NCBI GenBank assembly: GCA_023387295.1
Contig: JAEWIG010000392.1
Span: forward strand, 1 to 6,096
Length of the DNA stretch: 6,096 nucleotides
DNA from: Bacillota bacterium
GTDB taxonomy: Bacteria; Bacillota; Bacilli; Bacillales; Cytobacillaceae
Reading direction: 5' to 3'
Part shown: one piece after another, positions 1 to 4,474 of the stretch
Layout of the letters: each line of letters starts with the position of its first letter
Position numbering within the stretch: the first letter of the stretch is position 1
Notes under the pieces: generated by a model
Databases searched by the model: none
Told to the model about the DNA's origin: nothing
What the model saw: the letters and a program-made list of their open reading frames with translations, nothing else
Made by a program: the position numbers and the translations under genes

Positions 1-120
1 TTTTTTGTTGAATGACGTAAAAAAATATAGAAGCAATTGTAAGGAAAAGACGAAAGAAAAAAGAACGAAGAATTAGAGTGTAGGCAGGAAAATATGTCTG
101 ATTATAGAATTATTAAAAAT
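1..120 (+). other. Non-coding leader upstream of mraZ; no confident promoter
   Basis: This stretch has no credible gene. It opens with a run of six T and carries a strongly purine-rich tract at about 41-72. AT-rich words that resemble a sigma-A -10 box occur at 26-31 (TATAGA) and 103-110 (TATAGAAT), but neither has a good TTGACA-like -35 box at 16-18 bp, so I do not call a promoter. The operon promoter is expected here or just upstream because the MraZ boxes begin at 123. The T run at the left edge could be the tail of a terminator of the preceding gene (bshC precedes mraZ in B. subtilis), but no stem is visible inside the window. Confidence 0.4.
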
Positions 121-122
121 AT

Positions 123-178
123 GTGGAGGAAAGTGGGGGAATGTGGTACATTGATATTAGAAAGTGGGGGTAGTGGGT
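123..178 (+). promoter_or_regulatory. Probable MraZ operator: periodic GTGG/TGGGN boxes
   Basis: GTGG occurs at 123-126, 133-136, 143-146, 164-167 and 173-176. The first three are exactly 10 bp apart, one helical turn; the last two are 9 bp apart. The decamer AAAGTGGGGG is present twice, identically, at 130-139 and 161-170. MraZ of E. coli is known to bind TGGGN direct repeats separated by 5 nt just upstream of mraZ, and the mollicute protein binds AAAGTG-type repeats, so both sequence and spacing fit. The boxes run up to the mraZ start codon, and the last pair also supplies the G-rich ribosome binding site. MraZ binding would therefore lie in the leader and could autoregulate the operon. The role is inferred from similarity; the repeats are seen directly. 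Confidence 0.7.
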
Positions 179-610
179 ATGTTCATGGGAGAATATCATC
201 ACAACGTTGATAATAAAGGCCGTTTAATTGTTCCTGCTAAATTCCGTGATGGCTTAGGTGAAACCTTTGTGTTGACACGAGGATTGGATCAATGTTTGTT
301 TGGCTACCCTATGGATGAGTGGGAACTTCTAGAAGAAAAACTCAAAGGACTACCACTTACAAAGAAAGATGCCCGCGCATTTACCCGTTTTTTCTTTTCA
401 GGTGCGACTGAATGTGAAATTGATAAACAAGGAAGAATAAATATTACCTCCCCGTTGCAAACATATGCAAAATTGGAAAAAGAGTGCGTCGTTTTAGGCG
501 TTTCTAACCGAATTGAAATATGGAGCAAGGACATATGGGAAGACTATTTTGCTGGTTCTGAAGAATCTTTTGCAGAAATAGCTGAAAATATGATCGGGTT
601 TGATATTTAA
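179..610 (+). CDS. mraZ: Transcriptional regulator MraZ
   Basis: MraZ is a small DNA-binding protein of the AbrB/MazE-like SpoVT fold that forms a ring-shaped oligomer and controls transcription of the dcw operon. The 143-residue product is full length for the family. It has the two diagnostic DxxxR motifs, one per half: DNKGR at residues 11-15 and DKQGR at 82-86. The conserved central block ARAFTRFFFSGA lies at 65-76, and the C-terminus ends in ENMIGFDI as in B. subtilis. The reading frame is open back to a GTG at 164, but I chose ATG 179 because family members begin MFMGEY and the G-rich stretch 166-170 is then 8 nt upstream. ATG 185 is a less likely alternative. It is first in the operon, 26 nt before rsmH, and its likely operator lies directly upstream. 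Confidence 0.95.
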   Translation: MFMGEYHHNVDNKGRLIVPAKFRDGLGETFVLTRGLDQCLFGYPMDEWELLEEKLKGLPLTKKDARAFTRFFFSGATECEIDKQGRINITSPLQTYAKLEKECVVLGVSNRIEIWSKDIWEDYFAGSEESFAEIAENMIGFDI

Positions 611-636
611 GAATACAGGAATAAAGGTGGACAACT

Positions 637-1569
637 ATGTTTGAACATACAACCGTATTATTAAAAGAAACAGTAGACGGGTTAAATATTAAGCCGGACG
701 GTGTTTATGTTGATTGCACTCTAGGTGGAGCAGGGCATAGTGAATTAATATTGTCCAAGCTCTCAGAAAATGGAAAGCTCTATGCGTTTGACCAAGATGA
801 TATTGCTATTGCCCATGCTAAAGATAAGCTTAGCCAATACGGGAATCGAATAACGATTATTAAAAGTAATTTTAAATATCTCCAAGAAGAGTTAGAAAAG
901 ATTGGAGTAAATGAGGTAGATGGGGTATTGTATGATCTCGGTGTTTCGTCCCCACAATTAGATACTCCTGAACGAGGTTTTAGCTATCATCATGATGCAC
1001 CGCTTGATATGAGAATGGATCAAGAAGCCCAGCTTTCCGCTTATGATGTTGTAAATCATTGGAGTTATTCTGAGCTAGTAAAGATTTTCTTTAAGTATGG
1101 TGAGGAGAAGTTCTCTAAACAAATTGCTAGGAAAATTGAAGCAGCAAGAGAGGGTGCCCCAATAAAAACGACTGGAGAGCTTGTTGAGTTAATTAAAGAA
1201 GCGATACCAGCTCCTGCTAGAAGGAAAGGCGGACATCCTGCAAAGCGTGTTTTTCAGGCAATCCGAATTGCTGTAAATGATGAACTAGCTGTATTTGAAG
1301 ATTCTCTCAAGCAAGCAATTGAAATATTAAAGCCAGGTGGAAGAATTAGTGTTATCACATTCCATTCGCTAGAGGACCGGATATGCAAGGTCACTTTTAA
1401 GAAAGCGAGTGAGTCACCTGACTTGCCTCATGGCTTGCCAATAATCCCAGATGAATATAAACCAATTATTAAACTGATTACCAGAAAGCCGGTACTCCCT
1501 TCTGAAGAGGAGTTAGAATACAATAACCGAGCTCGATCAGCAAAACTAAGGATTGCAGAAAAACTATAA
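637..1569 (+). CDS. rsmH: 16S rRNA (cytosine(1402)-N(4))-methyltransferase RsmH
   Basis: RsmH (formerly MraW) uses S-adenosylmethionine to methylate N4 of C1402 in the decoding region of 16S rRNA; it is cytoplasmic. The 310-residue product has the usual length. The SAM-binding site starts with VDCTLGGAGHS at residues 25-35, followed by the acidic FDQDD at 51-55. Other family blocks are YDLGVSSPQLD (99-109), the ERGFSY...PLDMRMD segment (112-128), KYGEEKFSKQIARKI (153-167), GGHPAKRVFQAIRIAVNDEL (198-217) and LKPGGRISVITFHSLEDR (231-248). The C-terminus carries the conserved NNRARSAKLRIAEK. Its ATG follows AAAGGTGG (623-630) by 6 nt, so the start is well supported. It lies between mraZ and ftsL in the same operon. 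I see nothing abnormal in the coding sequence. Confidence 0.97.
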   Translation: MFEHTTVLLKETVDGLNIKPDGVYVDCTLGGAGHSELILSKLSENGKLYAFDQDDIAIAHAKDKLSQYGNRITIIKSNFKYLQEELEKIGVNEVDGVLYDLGVSSPQLDTPERGFSYHHDAPLDMRMDQEAQLSAYDVVNHWSYSELVKIFFKYGEEKFSKQIARKIEAAREGAPIKTTGELVELIKEAIPAPARRKGGHPAKRVFQAIRIAVNDELAVFEDSLKQAIEILKPGGRISVITFHSLEDRICKVTFKKASESPDLPHGLPIIPDEYKPIIKLITRKPVLPSEEELEYNNRARSAKLRIAEKL

Positions 1570-1601
1570 GTTCTTTTTAGACTATAAATGAAATGGAAAC
1601 C

Positions 1602-1608
1602 GGAGGGG
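1602..1608 (+). promoter_or_regulatory. Ribosome binding site of ftsL (decides start)
   Basis: GGAGGGG lies 5 nt before ATG 1614. It falls inside the longer open frame that begins at ATG 1593, which has no comparable site, so 1614 is the preferred start of ftsL. The resulting N-terminus (MGNLA) also resembles the MSNLA start of B. subtilis FtsL. Confidence 0.8.
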
Positions 1609-1613
1609 AAGAA

Positions 1614-1982
1614 ATGGGTAATTTAGCACGAAAATATCAGCAAGAACAACAGTATGAACAACAGAAACAATCGGTTAAGATTCCTCAAAAGGTAAAGGTT
1701 AAAAATCCGTGGCTTTCCCCTGGTGAGAAGATATTAGGGTTAGTTTTTACAGGAATCGTATGTTTTGGAGCTGTACACATTGTTTCAAACCAAGCAGCAA
1801 TCTATGAAATCAACAAGGAAATTCAAGATACGAAAGTGTCCATTCAGGAGCAGACAAAGGTAAATGGAGACCTAGGAATGCAAATTAGTGAGTTGAGTAC
1901 ATATGAGCGGATTTGGGAAAAGGCGAAAGAGTTAGGACTAAAACTTAATGAGAATAATGTAAAGGCTGTGCAAAATCAATGA
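1614..1982 (+). CDS. ftsL: Cell division protein FtsL
   Basis: FtsL is a small bitopic membrane protein that works with DivIB and DivIC (FtsQ and FtsB) in the septal complex that activates septal wall synthesis. The 122-residue product has the expected layout: a charged cytoplasmic tail (about 1-38), one membrane segment (about 40-58, ILGLVFTGIVCFGAVHIV), then an extracytoplasmic coiled coil (about 60-95) and a short conserved end (YERIWEKAKELGLKLNENNVK, 97-116). Sequence conservation is low, as is normal for FtsL, so the identification rests on topology, length, the C-terminal block and position between rsmH and pbpB. The cytoplasmic tail is glutamine-rich (residues 9-19). The last 4 nt overlap the pbpB start (ATGA), suggesting translational coupling. 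In B. subtilis FtsL is unstable and limiting for division; whether that holds here is unknown. Confidence 0.9.
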   Translation: MGNLARKYQQEQQYEQQKQSVKIPQKVKVKNPWLSPGEKILGLVFTGIVCFGAVHIVSNQAAIYEINKEIQDTKVSIQEQTKVNGDLGMQISELSTYERIWEKAKELGLKLNENNVKAVQNQ

Positions 1983-4255
1983 TAAAAAAGCAGCCAAATA
2001 TTAATTTTGGAGCAGCAATCTTATTTGTGATATTTTGCCTGCTCTTTTTTGTCTTACTGTACCGCTTTATCTCTATTCAAGTAACTGGTGAGGTCAAGGG
2101 ACAGCCTCTTGCTGCAAAAGCACAGCAAAAATATGAAAGAGAAAAGATTCTCGAAGCAAAAAGAGGCACAATTTACGACCGTAATGGTGAAGTAATTGCG
2201 GAAGATACAAATTCTTATAAGCTTATTGCCATTCTTGATGAAGAAATGACTACAAATGTTAAAAAACCAAGGCATGTTGTTGATCCTGAAAAAACAGCGC
2301 GTGAGCTTTCAAAAATTATTGATATGGAAGAATCTGAGATTTATAGAGTGTTAACAAAAGTAAATCCAAAAACAAATAAAAAATATGCTCAAGTTGAATT
2401 TGGGAAGGCAGGTCGAGACCTTTCTAATCAAACCAAGCGTGAAATAGAAGATCTTGAGCTTCCAGGTATTACTTTTATAAAAGATACGAAAAGGTTTTAT
2501 CCTAATGGTGTTTTTGCCTCTCATTTAATTGGTTATGTCGAGAAAAAGGATACAGGAAATAATAAAACTGAAACAGTTGGGATGCTTGGACTTGAAAAGA
2601 GCCTAAATGATGTACTAACTGGAGAAAATGGTTCATTTAATTATGAAAGTGATATTTGGGGTTACTTACTACCAAATGGCAAAGAAAATGTCATCCCTGC
2701 AAAGGATGGCAAGGATATCTATTTGACAATTGATAAAAAAATCCAAACGTTTCTCGAAGATTCTATGAATAAGGTAGACGAGGAATATCAACCTGAGAAA
2801 ATCATAGCTGTAGTAGCAGATCCAAAGACCGGAGAAATTCTTGCGATGTCACAAAGACCGTCCTTTCATCCGAGTACTAAGGAAGGTATTGAGAGTACTT
2901 GGCATAATGAAGTCATTGAAAACTCTTTTGAACCAGGTTCAACAATGAAAATTTTCACCCTTGCAGCTGCAATTGAAGAAGGAGTATTTAATCAAAATAA
3001 TACGTTTAAATCGGGGCAGTATGCGATTGATAAAGTTTCTCGACCAGTAAGGGACTGGAACTATGGTCTTGGGTGGGGAACGATTACTTATCTAGAAGGT
3101 GTTCAACGTTCTTCAAACGTTGCTTTTGCTAAGATTGTTAAAGAGCAGATGGGCTTTGATACTTACAGAGAATATTTATCGAAATTTGGATTTGATCGAA
3201 AGACGGGAATTGAATTACCGAATGAAACGAGTGGGAAAATCCTTTATAATTGGCCAATCGAAAAAATTACGACTGGATTTGGGCAAGGTACAGCGATAAC
3301 CCCTATTCAACAGGTTCAGGCGGCAACTGCCATAGCTAACGATGGTAAAATGATGCAACCTCATGTAATAAAAGAGATTGATGACCCTAATAAGGATGGT
3401 GTAGTTGAAGAAACAAAGCCTAAAGTCGTAGGAACACCGATTTCAGCAGATACGGCTAAACAAGTTAGAGATATTTTGGAAACGACAGTATCCTCACCAA
3501 AAGGGACAGGCTATAATTTCTATAGAATTGATGGGTATGAAATTGTAGGTAAAACAGGAACGGCTCAAATTCCGAATCCAAAGGGTGGTTATTTAGAGGG
3601 AAAACAAAATTATGTATTCTCCTTTTTAGGGATGGCTCCTAAAGATGATCCAGAATTAATTGTTTATGTGGCTGTTCAACAACCGAATTTAGCTGGCCAT
3701 CAAAGCGGAGCGGAGCCTGTTGCGGAAATATTTAAGCCAGTTATGAAGAGTAGCCTGCAGTACTTAAATATTAAGCCTTTAGAACAAGCTGCTAAACAAG
3801 AACAAGAAGTTGATAAAGAACAAGCAGTTGAAAAAGTTGTTGGATTATCAACAGAAAAGGCTATTGAGAAGATAAATAGTGCAGGACTTACCCCTGTCGT
3901 AATTGGGAAAGGGAAGAAAATTATTAGCCAGGTTCCGAATGCCGATACAAAAATACTACCGGGAGAAAAAGTAGTAGTTCGTACGGAAGGAGCCATAACA
4001 ATTCCTGATATGACTGGCTGGTCATTGAGAGATGTTATGAAAATAGCAGAAATCGGAAATTTACAATTAAACAAGGTTGGCAATGGCTATGTAATCAAGC
4101 AAAATATTAAACCAGGTGCTTCTGTTAAAGAAGGAGAATATTTAATTATTGAGTTTGAACCACCTGATCAAAAGTATTTAAAGAGTGAGGAAAAAGAGGA
4201 AGAAATAGATGGAGAAGTGAAAGAAGGGGAAGAACAAGTTGATGTAAGAGATTAA
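1979..4255 (+). CDS. pbpB: Division transpeptidase PBP2B (class B penicillin-binding protein)
   Basis: PBP2B cross-links septal peptidoglycan on the outer face of the membrane. The 758-residue product has a short cytoplasmic start, a membrane anchor (about 10-33), the class B dimerisation domain with RGTIYDRNG at 62-70, and the transpeptidase domain (about 275-592). The three catalytic motifs are intact: STMK (S321 nucleophile, K324), SSN (378-380) and KTGT (525-528). Two PASTA repeats follow, about 613-669 and 671-728, the second starting IPDMTGW as in B. subtilis. It is longer than B. subtilis PBP2B (about 716 residues as I recall) because of a charged linker with three tandem EQxxxK hexapeptides (602-619) and an acidic tail of about 28 residues after the last PASTA. 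The start overlaps the ftsL stop by 4 nt; the nearest weak ribosome site, AAAGG, is 13 nt away. Two PASTA repeats, ftsL upstream and spoVD downstream separate it from other class B PBPs. Confidence 0.96.
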   Translation: MIKKQPNINFGAAILFVIFCLLFFVLLYRFISIQVTGEVKGQPLAAKAQQKYEREKILEAKRGTIYDRNGEVIAEDTNSYKLIAILDEEMTTNVKKPRHVVDPEKTARELSKIIDMEESEIYRVLTKVNPKTNKKYAQVEFGKAGRDLSNQTKREIEDLELPGITFIKDTKRFYPNGVFASHLIGYVEKKDTGNNKTETVGMLGLEKSLNDVLTGENGSFNYESDIWGYLLPNGKENVIPAKDGKDIYLTIDKKIQTFLEDSMNKVDEEYQPEKIIAVVADPKTGEILAMSQRPSFHPSTKEGIESTWHNEVIENSFEPGSTMKIFTLAAAIEEGVFNQNNTFKSGQYAIDKVSRPVRDWNYGLGWGTITYLEGVQRSSNVAFAKIVKEQMGFDTYREYLSKFGFDRKTGIELPNETSGKILYNWPIEKITTGFGQGTAITPIQQVQAATAIANDGKMMQPHVIKEIDDPNKDGVVEETKPKVVGTPISADTAKQVRDILETTVSSPKGTGYNFYRIDGYEIVGKTGTAQIPNPKGGYLEGKQNYVFSFLGMAPKDDPELIVYVAVQQPNLAGHQSGAEPVAEIFKPVMKSSLQYLNIKPLEQAAKQEQEVDKEQAVEKVVGLSTEKAIEKINSAGLTPVVIGKGKKIISQVPNADTKILPGEKVVVRTEGAITIPDMTGWSLRDVMKIAEIGNLQLNKVGNGYVIKQNIKPGASVKEGEYLIIEFEPPDQKYLKSEEKEEEIDGEVKEGEEQVDVRD
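3782..3835 (+). repeat. In-frame 18-bp tandem coding repeat in pbpB linker
   Basis: The octamer AGAACAAG recurs at 3781, 3799 and 3817, exactly 18 nt apart. In frame this gives three tandem hexapeptides, EQAAKQ, EQEVDK and EQAVEK (PBP2B residues 602-619), in the linker between the transpeptidase and PASTA domains. The repeat units have diverged between the octamers. Confidence 0.7.
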
Positions 4256-4266
4256 GCTCTAGTAAA

Positions 4267-4409
4267 GCCGCTTTCGCTTTTCTTTGTCTAGCTACGAGCG
4301 CCATCGGCTCGAGGTCTTAAGCCAATCCGTCAAGAAGGTTAAAGAACAACCTTCCTGACGGCTCGTCTTAAGCTTGTCGCCGATAAGCTTAGCGCTCTCC
4401 GCTTTTCTT
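4267..4409. repeat. Intergenic, self-complementary Bacillus-type repeat element
   Basis: This non-coding block is about 52% G+C over 4286-4409 (64 of 124 bases, counted by hand), against clearly AT-rich surroundings. It has nested inverted repeats: GAGCGC (4296-4301) with GCGCTC (4392-4397), ATCGGC (4303-4308) with GCCGAT (4379-4384), and the palindrome CTTAAG at 4316-4321 and 4367-4372. At the centre is a 14-bp stem (4327-4340 with 4348-4361, one A-C mismatch) with a 7-nt loop. CGCTTTTCTT is repeated directly at 4275-4284 and 4400-4409. It resembles, from memory, a family of intergenic repeats in Bacillaceae genomes that starts near GTCTAGCT and ends near CGCTTTTC; I could not search for copies. 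It encodes no protein I can support. The core is probably 4286-4409; the left 18 bp may be the tail of a second copy. Confidence 0.7.
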
Positions 4410-4410
4410 A

Positions 4411-4439
4411 TTCTATTCACATAGGTACAAGCATATATT
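4411..4439 (+). promoter_or_regulatory. Likely sigma-E promoter of spoVD
   Basis: CATATATT at 4432-4439 matches the sigma-E -10 consensus (CATACAnT) at most positions. A weaker -35-like TTCTATTC lies at 4411-4418, 13 bp upstream. In B. subtilis spoVD is known to be transcribed in the mother cell by sigma-E from a promoter just before the gene. A start about 7 nt after the -10 would fall near 4446, leaving a leader of about 29 nt with the ribosome site at 4457-4463. TATATT at 4434-4439 could also be read as a sigma-A -10, but no good -35 accompanies it. Confidence 0.5.
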
Positions 4440-4456
4440 AGAACGAGCCATAATCT

Positions 4457-4463
4457 AAGGGGG
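4457..4463 (+). promoter_or_regulatory. Ribosome binding site of spoVD, in a hairpin loop
   Basis: AAGGGGG lies 11 nt before ATG 4475, a long spacing. It sits in the 18-nt loop between AGAACGA (4440-4446) and TCGTTCT (4465-4471), which are perfectly complementary over 7 bp. The start at 4475 is supported by the MRVSNVTVRKRL N-terminus shared with B. subtilis SpoVD. Confidence 0.7.
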
Positions 4464-4474
4464 TTCGTTCTTTT

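Noticed and set aside
1..36. Sigma-A promoter from TTGTTG (5-10) and TATAGA (26-31)
   Set aside because: The spacer is only 15 bp and both boxes are weak, so this is not enough for a promoter call.
164..178. Upstream in-frame GTG starts (164, 173) for mraZ
   Set aside because: The family begins MFMGEY, the GTGs lie inside the GTGG boxes, and no suitably placed ribosome site precedes them.
121..210. Short ORF from ATG 121 overlapping the mraZ start out of frame
   Set aside because: It has no ribosome binding site, has a glycine-rich composition caused by the GTGG boxes, and overlaps a firm gene.
304..534. Minus-strand open frame within mraZ
   Set aside because: It lies wholly antisense to a well-conserved gene, with no recognisable motif or ribosome site.
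1593..1613. Upstream ATG 1593 as the ftsL start
   Set aside because: The strong GGAGGGG at 1602-1608 lies inside this extension and fits ATG 1614; no comparable site precedes 1593.
2054..2275. Minus-strand open frame antisense to the pbpB 5' region
   Set aside because: Its hydrophobic look mirrors the sense membrane anchor and charged regions; no supporting signal was seen.
3099..3299. Plus-strand out-of-frame open frame inside pbpB
   Set aside because: It overlaps the conserved transpeptidase region in another frame and has no independent support.
3700..4083. Minus-strand 127-codon open frame antisense to the pbpB 3' region
   Set aside because: The frame is open because of the codon use of pbpB; the product is Ser/Phe/Thr-rich with no family resemblance, and there is no start signal.
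4327..4361. Intrinsic terminator after pbpB
   Set aside because: The stem is strong but is followed by CTCGTCTTAAG rather than a T run in either direction, and it belongs to the larger repeat element.
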